A stretch of 64,000 bases of DNA from assembly GCF_007859315.1 (NCBI RefSeq), contig NZ_VOHA01000010.1:185640-249639 (forward strand), read 5' to 3'. The notes beneath the pieces are model-generated. The model was not told where the DNA came from, did no database searches, and saw only the letters and a list, made by a program, of their open reading frames with translations. The first letter of the stretch is position 1. The number at the start of each line of letters is the position of its first letter. Below are positions 17,893 to 26,850 of the stretch, in pieces. The stretch comes from Reyranella sp. CPCC 100927 (GTDB taxonomy: Bacteria > Pseudomonadota > Alphaproteobacteria > Reyranellales > Reyranellaceae). The translations under genes were made by a program, and so were the position numbers.

Positions 17893-18876
17893 CTATTCCG
17901 GCTTGAGGCCGATCTCTTTCAGCACGGCCAGCATCACCTCGGTATCGCGCTTGAAGCGGGCGTTGGTCGCCTCGAAGCTGAGCGGCCCGACGATCAGGTA
18001 GTTGTTGAGAAGCTGTTTCACCTTCTCGTCGGTGCCGGCCTCGATCAGGGTGTCGGACAGCGTCTTGACGATATCCTTGGGCGTCGCAGCGGGAACAGCG
18101 AAGGCGGCGAACGCGCGGGTCTCGTACGAACTGCCGACCGCGCCCTGCTCCGTCATCGTCGGCACGTCCGGATAGGACGGCAGCCGGTCGCCCACGACGG
18201 CAATGATCTTGCCGCGCCCGGAAGCGATGACCGATGCCGCCGCCGCCGGACTGCCCGATGCACCGTCGAGCTGCTGGGCCGCGACGTCGGCGAACATCGC
18301 CGCCTCGCCGCGATACTGCACCACCTCGACCTTCAGCCCGTACTGCTTCGCCATCGTCTCGATCAGCACATGCGGCGTTGAGCCGGGGCCGTAGGCGCCC
18401 CAGTTCAGCTTGTCGACCTTCTTGGCGTAGTCGAGGAACTGCTTGAGGTTGGTCGCGCCGGTCTTTTCGGCCGCCACCACCGGCCCGCCGATGCTGGTCG
18501 TCATCGTCAGGTAGGTGAAATCCTTCTCCGGATCGTACGGCAGATCCTTCACCGTGACACGATTCTGGATCAGCGAGGAGGAGATCGTGCAGAGGATCGT
18601 GTGGCCGTCGGGCGCCGCGCGTTTGACATCGGCGACGCCGATCGTGCCACCGGCGCCGCTCTTGTTATCGACCACGACGGACTGGCCGAGCTTGCGCGAG
18701 AGGAAGTCGCCGAAAGAGCGTGCGATGCCGTCGGTCTGGCCGCCGGCCGGATAGGGTACGACGATGCGAATCGGCTTTGACGGAAAGGCGCTCTGCGCCG
18801 AAGACGTCGTGAACAAGGCCGGCGTCGCCAGTGCTCCCATACCGGCCGCGATGATGCGGCGTCGCGTCGAATTCAA
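17893..18876 (-). CDS. Bug/TctC-family extracytoplasmic solute receptor
   Basis: About 327 aa. The Tat-like signal STRRRIIAAGMGALATPAL ends near SAQS; the mature part begins FPSKPIRIVVPYPAGGQTD, a hallmark of Bug receptors that bind carboxylates and other small anionic compounds. TTG 18876 is chosen because GGGAGAAGA lies just upstream; GTG 18906 gives a longer form with a poor ribosome site. No TctA/TctB membrane partners are nearby, so it is an orphan receptor, as is usual for this expanded family. Confidence 0.88.
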   Translation of the reverse strand: MNSTRRRIIAAGMGALATPALFTTSSAQSAFPSKPIRIVVPYPAGGQTDGIARSFGDFLSRKLGQSVVVDNKSGAGGTIGVADVKRAAPDGHTILCTISSSLIQNRVTVKDLPYDPEKDFTYLTMTTSIGGPVVAAEKTGATNLKQFLDYAKKVDKLNWGAYGPGSTPHVLIETMAKQYGLKVEVVQYRGEAAMFADVAAQQLDGASGSPAAAASVIASGRGKIIAVVGDRLPSYPDVPTMTEQGAVGSSYETRAFAAFAVPAATPKDIVKTLSDTLIEAGTDEKVKQLLNNYLIVGPLSFEATNARFKRDTEVMLAVLKEIGLKPE

Positions 18877-19032
18877 CAATCTTCTCCCATGTACGCGAGA
18901 TCTCACGGGAGGAACACTTAGCGCCGGCCCGTATCAGCGTCTACGATCACGCATTCAATGTGTTCGGCTCCTCACCGCGTTGCGGAACGGCGCCGGGGCT
19001 CATCGCGACGCAAGCCACGCAGCGCCGCGGGA

Positions 19033-20226
19033 TCAAACCGCGCGCCGCGCCGAGACGACCAACGCGGCGCCCGCCAGGAAGAAGACCGACGCCAGCCAGA
19101 AGATGCCCTCGAGCGCGACCCAATCGACAATGAGCCCGCCAACCGCAGCGCCCAGCGCGATCGAGATGTTGAAGATGGCCGACCACAGGGATGTCGCGGC
19201 CTCGGCGGTATCCGGCGCCGACTTCATGATCCAGTTCTGCAGACTGACCGACGTGCCACCCCAGGCGATACCCCACAAGATGAGCATGGCAATACCGCCG
19301 GTCGGCGTCCGCGCCAGCAGCGCGAATGCCACCATGGCCGCCATCAGCGCGACGTTGATCGCCAGCAGGGTGCGTGTCGCATCGCGTCCGGCGGCAGCGC
19401 CGGCGACGAAGTTGCCGAGCAGTCCGGCCGCGCCGTAGCCCAACAGCAGAGGTCCGATCAGAGCGACACCGATTCCGGACATCGTCTGCAGCGCCGGGCT
19501 GATGAACGTGTAGGCCCCGAACTGCCCCACCACCATCAAGAACGTGGCGATCAAACCACCGCGCACGCCCGCAATACCCCACTGAGCGCGCAGCTGGCGC
19601 ACGCTCACCGGTCGGGTGGGCGGCAACGACGGCAGGAACAAAGCCAACGCCACGAACACCACCAGGCTGAGTCCGGCCACGGCGGCGAACGCGATACGCC
19701 AGCCGCCCATCTCCCCCAGCAACGTTCCGGCTGGTATGCCCAGAATGGACGCCGCGCCGATGCCGCCGAAGATCAGCGCCGTCGCGCGCGGCACCGACGC
19801 TGGCTCGACCAGCCGCATCGACAGTCCGCCGGCGATCGACCAGAAGCCGCCGATGCAGATGCCGACCAGGACGCGCGACGCCAGCAGGATCGTAAAACTG
19901 GGTGCCAGGGCCGAACCGATATTGGCCACCACCAGCAGCGCCACCAGGCCGGCCAGCAGCTTGCGGCGATCGAGGCTGCCGGCGGTCAGGGGAACCAGGA
20001 ATGAGGCGAACGCCGCAACCACGCCCGGCAACGTTACCATGAGACCGGCCTGTCCCTCGCTGACACCGAACGTGCCGCTGACGGCCGTCAGCAGTCCCAC
20101 CGGCAGCATCTCCACTGTGACAAGGGTAAAGATCCCCAGCGAGGCCGCCGCCACGGCAACCCAGGCCCTGGCCGATGTGCGCGGACCGGCATCGGCAGAC
20201 GAAGGACAACTCAAACTCTGACCCAT
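19033..20226 (-). CDS. MFS transporter, DHA1-type drug/metabolite efflux
   Basis: 397 aa, about 12 hydrophobic segments. Features of the AraJ/YdhP/PbuE-like DHA1 group: an early VEMLPVGLLTAV helix, DRRKLL in the loop 2-3 region and RVLVGICIGGFWSI in helix 4. ATG 20226 is preferred because GAAGGAAG lies 6 bases upstream; an in-frame ATG at 20283 gives a charged, non-family leader. It is divergent from a LysR regulator with a palindrome between them, so LysR control is likely. Substrate unknown. Confidence 0.9.
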   Translation of the reverse strand: MGQSLSCPSSADAGPRTSARAWVAVAAASLGIFTLVTVEMLPVGLLTAVSGTFGVSEGQAGLMVTLPGVVAAFASFLVPLTAGSLDRRKLLAGLVALLVVANIGSALAPSFTILLASRVLVGICIGGFWSIAGGLSMRLVEPASVPRATALIFGGIGAASILGIPAGTLLGEMGGWRIAFAAVAGLSLVVFVALALFLPSLPPTRPVSVRQLRAQWGIAGVRGGLIATFLMVVGQFGAYTFISPALQTMSGIGVALIGPLLLGYGAAGLLGNFVAGAAAGRDATRTLLAINVALMAAMVAFALLARTPTGGIAMLILWGIAWGGTSVSLQNWIMKSAPDTAEAATSLWSAIFNISIALGAAVGGLIVDWVALEGIFWLASVFFLAGAALVVSARRAV

Positions 20227-20256
20227 GCGAAGCTTCCTTCGTCTGTCATTCGCTAC

Positions 20257-20273
20257 CCCACACGTCGTGTGGG
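20257..20273. promoter_or_regulatory. Candidate LysR operator
   Basis: CCCACAC (20257-20263) and GTGTGGG (20267-20273) form a perfect 7-bp dyad with a 3-base spacer in the 182-bp gap between the divergent MFS and LysR genes. Position and symmetry fit a LysR-type binding site; no binding evidence can be read from the sequence. Confidence 0.5.
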
Positions 20274-20408
20274 TAATCGGCACACCTCCCGCGACGCGGA
20301 AGGATTGGAAGCACGGACATAGGCGCTCTGCGCTGGGGCTGCAGGCATTGAATCCGCAGGGAGGCCATACGACATTGCATGGGCGTTGGCACCTGCGATG
20401 GCGCGAGC

Positions 20409-21302
20409 ATGGACTGGGATGATTTGAAGTTCACCCTCGCCGTTGCCCGACACGGATCACTCAGCGCCGCCGCTCGGGCGTTGGGTACCACGCAACCGAC
20501 TGTCGGCCGGCGCCTCAACAATTTCGAACGGCGCCTGGGCGTCAAGCTGTTCGAGCGCAGCGTGGATGGCCTTGTCACGACACCACTGGCCGCGGCCCTC
20601 ATTGAAGGCCTGGACGAGATGGAGCACGGGGCGTTGGCCATCGAGCGGCGGCTGGCGTCGCGCGACACCGGCCTTGCCGGCTTGATCACGCTCACCAGCA
20701 TCGACTGGCTGGGCGACCACGTCCTGGCGCCGATCGCGGCGCGCTTTGCCGCCCGCCATCCCCAGGTCCAGATCGACCTGCTCACCGAACCACGTGACTA
20801 CAACCTGGCACGCCGCGAGGCCGACATCGTGTTCCGCTTCGGCGCCTTCGAGCAGGAGAACGTCGTCGTCCGCAAGGTTGCCGACGTGGCCTACGGCTTC
20901 TACGCGTCAGACAGCTATGTCCAGCGGCACGGCCTGCCCGATTTCGACAACGGCTGCCGCGGCCACGCGATCGTCCTGCTGCATGATGAAGCCGGCCGGG
21001 TCTGCTACGGCGACTGGACACCGATGTTGGCACCGCAAGCCAGGGTAATCTTTCGCAGCAAGGGACTGCAGGCCCACTTCGCAGCGGTCGAGGCCGGCGA
21101 GGCGATGGCCACGCTTCCGCGCTTCGTGGCCGACCAGCGCCAAGGATTGCGACACATCGTGACGCCTGTTCCCGAACCGACGCAAGCCGTGCGCATGGGC
21201 GTCCACGCCGATATGCGCGACACCCCTCGCCTCCGCGCCTTCATCGACTTTGCCGCCAGCGCCCTGAAGTCGGCGGCCGCGCGCCTCAAGCCGGCAACCT
21301 GA
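20409..21302 (+). CDS. LysR-family transcriptional regulator
   Basis: 297 aa from ATG 20409; the frame is open to 20379 but the protein start MDWDDLKFTLAVARHGSLSA is the classic LysR N-terminus. The winged HTH (AAARALGTTQPTVGRRL) occupies residues 1-60; a periplasmic-binding-like effector domain follows. It belongs to the MDWDDL subgroup, which often regulates a divergently encoded transporter or oxidoreductase, here the MFS exporter. Effector unknown. Confidence 0.92.
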   Translation: MDWDDLKFTLAVARHGSLSAAARALGTTQPTVGRRLNNFERRLGVKLFERSVDGLVTTPLAAALIEGLDEMEHGALAIERRLASRDTGLAGLITLTSIDWLGDHVLAPIAARFAARHPQVQIDLLTEPRDYNLARREADIVFRFGAFEQENVVVRKVADVAYGFYASDSYVQRHGLPDFDNGCRGHAIVLLHDEAGRVCYGDWTPMLAPQARVIFRSKGLQAHFAAVEAGEAMATLPRFVADQRQGLRHIVTPVPEPTQAVRMGVHADMRDTPRLRAFIDFAASALKSAAARLKPAT

Positions 21303-21332
21303 CGCATCAGCGCTCGAACACGCTCTCACGCC

Positions 21333-23264
21333 TCACGCCACGACAGGCGGTCCGGACGGGTCCTCTTGTGTGGGCAGCGACGCTCCTGCGACGATCGCGG
21401 GCAGGTACAACAGGAATGTCGTGCCTTCGCCCATGCTGCTGCGTAGCATCAGGAAGCCGCCGGACTGCTGCACGAAACCGTAGACCATGACCAATCCCAA
21501 CCCGGTACCCTTCCCTTCAGCTTTGGTTGTAAAGAACGGCTCGAAGATCTGAGCCTGAACCTCGGGCGATATGCCACTGCCGGTGTCGCGCACGGCAATC
21601 TCGACCCAGTTCCCCTCGCGCAACTCGGGCTGGGCTTTGACATCAGCCGCCGCGAACACACGCGAGCGAGCCGTAACGCCAAGCTCGCCGCCATCCGGCA
21701 TGGCATCGCGCGCATTCACCACAAGATTCAGAATGGCTGTCTCGAAGCCACTGCGATCGATCCGACAATTCGGCAAATCATGGCCTACCTCCAGCTGCAG
21801 CCTGACACGGCTCGACAGCGCACTGGAGAGCAGGCTCGCGAATTCCTGCAGTAGCGCAACCACCGACAGTTCCTGCGGTTCGGGCGGCCGTCGTCGCGCA
21901 AACATCATCAGCCGCGACACCAGATCGGAGCCACGATCGCTGGCTGTCAATGCAGACTCGATCTTCTTCTGGAGCGGCGAGTCCGTCGGCAACTCGTCGG
22001 CGATTCCTTCCAGCTTGGCGATGATAATGGCCAGCACATTGTTGAAGTCATGCGCAATGCCGCTGGTGAGTTGGCCGATCGCCTCAAGTTTCTGGCTCTG
22101 TCGCAGGATGGCTTCAACCTGCGCCAGGCGGGTCTCGGCGCGATGCTGCCGGGTGACATCCTTGATGATCACCAACCGTGCCGGCTTGCGGTAGAAGGTA
22201 ACCGATCCGGTTATGACGACGCTATCAATGACGGCACCGTTCTTGGTAAAATGCTGCCACAGTCCTCGTTCTTGCATATCAAACTGCTGGTCAGTGCGAG
22301 TCGCGACTTCGGCTACACGAGCACGATCCTCGACGGAATGCAGATCGAAGATCGTGATCCGCCGGAACTCCTCGCTGTTGTAGCCGTAGGCCGCACATGC
22401 GGCTTCGTTCGCCTCCATGATCCGGTACGTCTTGCGATCATGGACCCACATGGCCATGGGATTCTTGGCGAACAGGTAGCGGAAACTCTCCTCGCCGCGC
22501 CACAGACAGTACGAGGTTATGATCGAGATCGCCAACAGCAGGATCAACGTGACACCGGCGGTGACGACGGCGCTGAATTGGATGCTGAATACGCCATGCA
22601 AAACCGTCGCGCCGAAATAGTGAGTCGACGCCATCGCGGTGTAGTCTATCGCGGTGACGGCAAAGCCGAGGATCGCGGCGGCAGCGACATGCGGCAGGCC
22701 CCTGACATACGGCACAGCCGCTCCGCCGATCCAGAACCGCACTTGCAGCGCGACAATGGCAAACACCACCGCAGCGACAAGAGACAGGACGAACAGGATC
22801 GGATCGTGCCGAACCAGCGCGTCGGTGTGAATCGCCGCCATGCCGGTGTAGTGCATGGTGCCGATGCCCGCGCCCACCAGTGCGCCCGCGATCAACAGCC
22901 GCCCCACGGTCATCGCAGGCTGCGCCATGACCTGCAACGCGACGCCGGCAGCCAGAACGGCCGGCACCACCGAGATCGCGGTGATCAGGGGATCGTATGA
23001 AACTGCAGACGGCAACTGGCGGGCCAGAATGGCCACGAAATGCATCGACCAGATGCCGCCACCCAGGGCGAGCGCGCCGACTGCAAGCCACTGCATACGC
23101 TGGACCGAGTGGCGCAACTCAACGATGCGCCCGGCGACCCGCAGAAACGCAAAGCTGGCGATCGTCGCAATGACATAGGACGCTGCGACCAACCAATAGT
23201 TGTAGGCTGCCGGCAGCGCGTGCGCCGAATCAAGCCCAACGATGAAGTAGGACTCGAAGTTCAT
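21333..23264 (-). CDS. MHYT-domain sensor histidine kinase with PAS
   Basis: 643 aa membrane kinase. About seven transmembrane helices (residues 20-255) form an MHYT domain with WSMHF (72-76), GTMHYTGMAA (135-144) and DYTAMASTHY (207-216), proposed to bind copper and sense O2, CO or NO. A PAS domain (about 260-375), a HisKA-type dimerisation domain with IAHDFNN (His about 405) and an HATPase domain with NLVVNARDAMPDGG and GTGLGLVMVYGF follow. It has no receiver domain and no response regulator next to it. A close paralogue lies at 35.0-37.0 kb. Confidence 0.93.
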   Translation of the reverse strand: MNFESYFIVGLDSAHALPAAYNYWLVAASYVIATIASFAFLRVAGRIVELRHSVQRMQWLAVGALALGGGIWSMHFVAILARQLPSAVSYDPLITAISVVPAVLAAGVALQVMAQPAMTVGRLLIAGALVGAGIGTMHYTGMAAIHTDALVRHDPILFVLSLVAAVVFAIVALQVRFWIGGAAVPYVRGLPHVAAAAILGFAVTAIDYTAMASTHYFGATVLHGVFSIQFSAVVTAGVTLILLLAISIITSYCLWRGEESFRYLFAKNPMAMWVHDRKTYRIMEANEAACAAYGYNSEEFRRITIFDLHSVEDRARVAEVATRTDQQFDMQERGLWQHFTKNGAVIDSVVITGSVTFYRKPARLVIIKDVTRQHRAETRLAQVEAILRQSQKLEAIGQLTSGIAHDFNNVLAIIIAKLEGIADELPTDSPLQKKIESALTASDRGSDLVSRLMMFARRRPPEPQELSVVALLQEFASLLSSALSSRVRLQLEVGHDLPNCRIDRSGFETAILNLVVNARDAMPDGGELGVTARSRVFAAADVKAQPELREGNWVEIAVRDTGSGISPEVQAQIFEPFFTTKAEGKGTGLGLVMVYGFVQQSGGFLMLRSSMGEGTTFLLYLPAIVAGASLPTQEDPSGPPVVA

Positions 23265-23532
23265 GGTGCAGAAGCCAGGTGCGAACGGGTTTTACGCTCA
23301 TTCGACGTGCAACGGTGTCAGACGGCCATGCTGCGCCTCACGTCGAACGCGATACACCAACTGCGGCCACATAATACTTCGAGGGCGTATTATTGTACAG
23401 TTGGATTGCACATTGGTGCAGGCCGGACGACTGGACTCGCGTTCACGACACCGCGATCAATCTGCCCATGGATTGAACACTATCTCAAAAATCCGATCCT
23501 TCTTTCGAAGCGATGACGCTGAGATCCCCGCG

Positions 23533-23856
23533 TCAATCACAGGCGCCACCGCCGCCGACCTTCCTCTCCAGGGCGGCGATGCCCGCTCTTGTGTTTCCGC
23601 GGCGGCACGTCGCCAGCGCTTCCTCCGCTTCAAGCTGGCCCTGGAAACTGCTGCCCTGGGAACTCTCGCCGCCCGTGCTTCTGTAGCGCTGGTAAAGACC
23701 ATAGAGCTGCTCGCAGCGCGCCAGGCTGTCGGCCGGGTCGCTCGCCGCCGACGACGAGGATGGCTGCGCACAACCGACGCAGCCCGCCGCGACCAGGGCC
23801 TGAACGAGTCCCAGGCACAATGCGCCATGGCGCACGGCCCAATGTGTTCGCTTCAT
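23533..23856 (-). CDS. Small cysteine-containing lipoprotein-like protein
   Basis: 107 aa from ATG 23856, chosen because AGGGGAG lies 8 bases upstream. The N-terminus MKRTHWAVRHGALCLGL is a signal peptide with a lipobox-like ALVAAGC; the remainder is polar, with paired Cys residues (GCVGCAQ, RCEQLY, ATCRRG, GACD) and a Ser-rich linker. No family recognised. It is 29 bp downstream of the VOC gene on the same strand. Confidence 0.6.
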   Translation of the reverse strand: MKRTHWAVRHGALCLGLVQALVAAGCVGCAQPSSSSAASDPADSLARCEQLYGLYQRYRSTGGESSQGSSFQGQLEAEEALATCRRGNTRAGIAALERKVGGGGACD

Positions 23857-23885
23857 CTGGATCTCCCCTGCGGCCGGATCGGCCG

Positions 23886-24524
23886 TCAAAAAAGCTCCTT
23901 CATGCCCGCAGATGTTTCTATCTGCGCACGATAACGAAGGCTATCGCCTTGCACGACAACGGGCGGCCGGTCGATATCGAGGCTTTGATACAGTGCTGAG
24001 ATAACGGCCGCATCAGGGTGCTCGAGGGCGAGCGATCGCAGCCGCGCACCCCGGTCCGCCATCGTGGCCATCGAGCGCGGCTTGCCGCGCCTGTCGATGA
24101 TGGATGGCGCCGCGCCGTCAAGGGGAAGCGAGCCGTCATCGGGGACACTGAACTCGAACGATGGCTCGGTCCACGGCAGGGAAACCTTCCCTCCGAAGAG
24201 GCCCTGCCGGCCGGCAAGCACAACGTCGATGGTATCGGTCCTCGCAACCCAGCCCCGGAGGCGACGCCCTGCATCCCAGTCAGCCCTGACAGCCCGCTGG
24301 TTGTCGAGACCGAACCAGCGGGCGCGACCCGGCGGCGTGCCGTCGGGATCCAGAGCCACGATCTCCAGGTAAACCGTGTCACCCAACTGCAGCAGGTGGT
24401 TGTGCGTGCCCATGTAGGGGTGGCGCTGCCCGAAGGGAACATCAATGTCCAGGCACGACCGAACGTGAGCGACGCCCTCGGTCAAGGTCGGAGCGATCAC
24501 GGTAAGGTGGTCGAGCTTGAGCAT
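23886..24524 (-). CDS. VOC/glyoxalase-like domain protein
   Basis: 212 aa from ATG 24524; the frame is open to 24641 but the leader has no protein character. It begins LKLDHLTVIAPTLTEGVAHV and has MGTHNHLLQLGDTVYLEIVA, characteristic of the glyoxalase-like Glyoxalase_3 group, where His and Glu could serve as metal ligands. Function is not known; such proteins are found as stand-alone cytoplasmic proteins. It is part of a short minus-strand run with the lipoprotein and zinc-ribbon genes. Confidence 0.8.
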   Translation of the reverse strand: MLKLDHLTVIAPTLTEGVAHVRSCLDIDVPFGQRHPYMGTHNHLLQLGDTVYLEIVALDPDGTPPGRARWFGLDNQRAVRADWDAGRRLRGWVARTDTIDVVLAGRQGLFGGKVSLPWTEPSFEFSVPDDGSLPLDGAAPSIIDRRGKPRSMATMADRGARLRSLALEHPDAAVISALYQSLDIDRPPVVVQGDSLRYRAQIETSAGMKELF

Positions 24525-24576
24525 GCCGGCAGATTGAAGCACGTTACGACCAGGCACAATCTCGGCCCCAATACAC

Positions 24577-25059
24577 TCAGGATAACGGCGCGATCCAGTC
24601 GATGCGCCGATCGATCCCGTGCCACCGCGTCCACAGCACAATGGGAACGATCATCAGCGCTGTCCCGCCACACAGCAGCGGCAGGAGCCACTTGCAGATG
24701 TCGCGGTCGCTGTCGGACATGTTGATGTCGAGCCACGTCGGCAGATAGCCGGCGATGATGCCGCCGGCGAGGAAGACCGCGATGACCACCAGATGAGGCA
24801 GCGCCCAGCGCAGCGTCGCGCCGGGATTGCGTCGCGCGCAGCGTGGGCAGCGCGCCACCCGGATCGTGCGCTGGATGTCCTTCACCGCGTCGGTCGCGGC
24901 GCGTCGCTGGGCCGTACCGGCCGTATTGAGGAACGACTGGGCGCCTTCGCCCATGCCGGTCACCCGCGCCGACTGACGATGGCCGCAGCGCCGGCACTGG
25001 AACCACGCCTCGCCGGAAGCCGACGTCGCGGCCAGCGTGGCGTGCAGGGGAACGTGCAC
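24577..25059 (-). CDS. Zinc-ribbon membrane protein of unknown function
   Basis: 160 aa from GTG 25059 (GAGG 6 bases upstream). Two CxxC knuckles, CRRCGHRQ (residues 22-29) and CPRCARRNP (71-79), frame a polar region and suggest one zinc ribbon; two hydrophobic segments (about 88-108 and 125-145) follow. An overlapping frame starting with ATG 25081 lacks these features and is rejected. No named family recognised. Confidence 0.65.
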   Translation of the reverse strand: MHVPLHATLAATSASGEAWFQCRRCGHRQSARVTGMGEGAQSFLNTAGTAQRRAATDAVKDIQRTIRVARCPRCARRNPGATLRWALPHLVVIAVFLAGGIIAGYLPTWLDINMSDSDRDICKWLLPLLCGGTALMIVPIVLWTRWHGIDRRIDWIAPLS

Positions 25060-25273
25060 CGTAAACCTCGATCTTCGACATGCAGTCGATGCAAATCGCC
25101 TACTGGGGCGTGGGCACTCACATCATAGTCCACGGATACTGGGCCGATTATCAGCCTTTCTGATCAACACGATAAGGTGCGCTTTGACTTCAGGAACGCA
25201 CCGATGTGCGCTAGCGGTGCGAAGAGGCCTCGTCCCCCTCGACGGTCCGAGAGACCTTGCTTGTCGTGGCCGC

Positions 25274-25744
25274 CTACGCCCGCGGGTTCGCTCCGCTGCC
25301 GCCGAGATCGAGAGCCATGGCGACAAGATCGAGACCAGGTGCGAAGCCGTCCGGAACAACGCGGTCGACGATGAAGCCGAAACGTTCGAAGAAGCCGCGG
25401 CTCAGCGGCGAGGTTTCGATGCGGACGGTCCTGAAACGAGGATCCGTGGCGATGAGGTCGAGCCGGGCTGCCAGAAGTTGCCGGCCCAGACCGCACCCAT
25501 GTTGATCGCGCCGCACCATGCCCCAACACAGGATCGCGACGGTGTCGTCCTGCCGCGTCGGGCCAAATCCGCCGCACGCGACGATGTCGCCGTTCAGGTC
25601 CTCCAGCACCAGATAGGGCCCCGGCAGATCATCGAGAAAGGCGGCGAAGTCCGCACGTTCCGACGGCGCGAAATACGGGGGAACATTGCTGTCGAACAGG
25701 GACAGGCAAGCCTCGCGGTCGGCGCGTTCGTAGCCTCTCATCAA
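25274..25744 (-). CDS. GNAT-family N-acetyltransferase
   Basis: 156 aa. Acetyl-CoA binding motif A is seen as GMVRRDQHGCGLGRQLLAARL (Q/RxxGxG/A) near residues 80-100, preceded by IVACGGF and followed by SPLSRGFFERFGF, the usual C-terminal strand. It resembles small single-domain acetyltransferases of unknown substrate. Nothing else is in its transcription unit. Confidence 0.88.
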   Translation of the reverse strand: MMRGYERADREACLSLFDSNVPPYFAPSERADFAAFLDDLPGPYLVLEDLNGDIVACGGFGPTRQDDTVAILCWGMVRRDQHGCGLGRQLLAARLDLIATDPRFRTVRIETSPLSRGFFERFGFIVDRVVPDGFAPGLDLVAMALDLGGSGANPRA

Positions 25745-26100
25745 CGCGATGATCCTTCTGTCGATGTCAGTACCAGCATCCGTCTGGTGCCGGCTTCGAC
25801 CATCCCGCGCCTAGCCGGCCGGCGGTCAACATGCCCGGCCTCATCCTGAAACAGCCAGCCGATCCTCTGACATCCGCGAAGAATACGAGATCTCGTCAAA
25901 AAAGTATCAGGAACGCCTCGCGAGCGTGGTAGCGCTCATCCTCCTGCTGGCAGAGAATGTCAGCGAAACAACGGCACCGAACACAGCCGGGATCAACCCG
26001 CAGGCTCTTCTTTGAACGCCTCCGCACAAGTCCCGTGCTGCGCTCCGAACGACATCGCTTCCCCGCCCTTCGGGGCAGACCACTCAGCAGGAACAGCAGC
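25745..26100. other. Intergenic region, no gene recognised
   Basis: A 356-bp gap between the GNAT gene (leftward) and the ribitol dehydrogenase gene (rightward), so it should hold divergent promoters. Short ORFs here read as out-of-frame shadows. A small hairpin-like CGCCCTTCGGGGC lies near 26067 and AGGAACAGCAGC precedes the dehydrogenase ATG. I see no operator that stands out. Confidence 0.6.
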
Positions 26101-26829
26101 ATGGCGCAGGATCTCTCCGGAAAAGTCGTCGCGATCACTGGGGCTGCGTCGGGCATCGGGTTGGCCTGCGCCCAGGCGTGCCTGGCGGCAGGAGCCCGTG
26201 TCGTGCTGATCGATCGCGCGCCGGATGCCCTGCAAACGGTGTGCACGACACTCGGCACCGAGGCAATCCCGCTCGAGCTCGACGTGACCAGCCGGGCGAG
26301 CGTCGCCGGCATGGTGCCATCCATCCTGCAGAAGGCAGGCCGGCTTGATGTCTTCCACGCCAATGCCGGCGCCTACATCGGCGGCGAGGTCGTGGACGGT
26401 GATCCCGATGCGTGGGACCGCATGCTGAACCTGAACGTCAATGCCGCGTTCCGCACGGTGCAGGCCGTGCTGCCGCATATGGTCGCGCAGAAGAGCGGCG
26501 ACATCATCCTCACCAGTTCGGTGGCCGGGCTCGTGCCGGTGGTGTGGGAGCCGATCTACACCGCCTCCAAGCACGCCGTGCAGGCTTTCGTGCACACCGT
26601 GCGCCGGCAGGTCGCCAAGCACGGTATCCGCGTCGGCGCGATCGCGCCGGGGCCGGTGCATACCGCCCTGTTGAGCGACTGGCCCAAGGCCAAGCTCGAT
26701 GATGCCATCGCCAGCGGCGGCCTGATCCAGCCCCAGGACGTGGCGGAAGCGGTGCTGTTCATGCTGACGCGGCCGCGCACCGTTACGATCCGCGATCTCG
26801 TCATCCTGCCGCTGACAACCGACCTGTGA
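26101..26829 (+). CDS. Short-chain dehydrogenase, probable ribitol 2-dehydrogenase
   Basis: 242 aa classical SDR. The cofactor motif TGAASGIG lies at residues 13-20 with an acidic LIDRAP after beta-2 (NAD preference), NAG at about 85, and catalytic Ser (TSSVAGL) with YTASK. The text resembles rhizobial and Klebsiella ribitol dehydrogenases in the segments [14 protein letters not shown] and LVILP near the C-terminus. It is followed 21 bp later by an FGGY kinase of D-ribulokinase type, so ribitol to D-ribulose to D-ribulose-5-phosphate is the likely route. No sugar transporter is adjacent. Confidence 0.85.
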   Translation: MAQDLSGKVVAITGAASGIGLACAQACLAAGARVVLIDRAPDALQTVCTTLGTEAIPLELDVTSRASVAGMVPSILQKAGRLDVFHANAGAYIGGEVVDGDPDAWDRMLNLNVNAAFRTVQAVLPHMVAQKSGDIILTSSVAGLVPVVWEPIYTASKHAVQAFVHTVRRQVAKHGIRVGAIAPGPVHTALLSDWPKAKLDDAIASGGLIQPQDVAEAVLFMLTRPRTVTIRDLVILPLTTDL

Positions 26830-26850
26830 CTCAAGGGCACGCGTAGCACC

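Noticed and set aside
18947..20209. 420-codon frame overlapping the MFS gene on the same strand
   Set aside because: Rich in Gly/Arg with no membrane segments; the alternative frame gives an unbroken 12-helix transporter.
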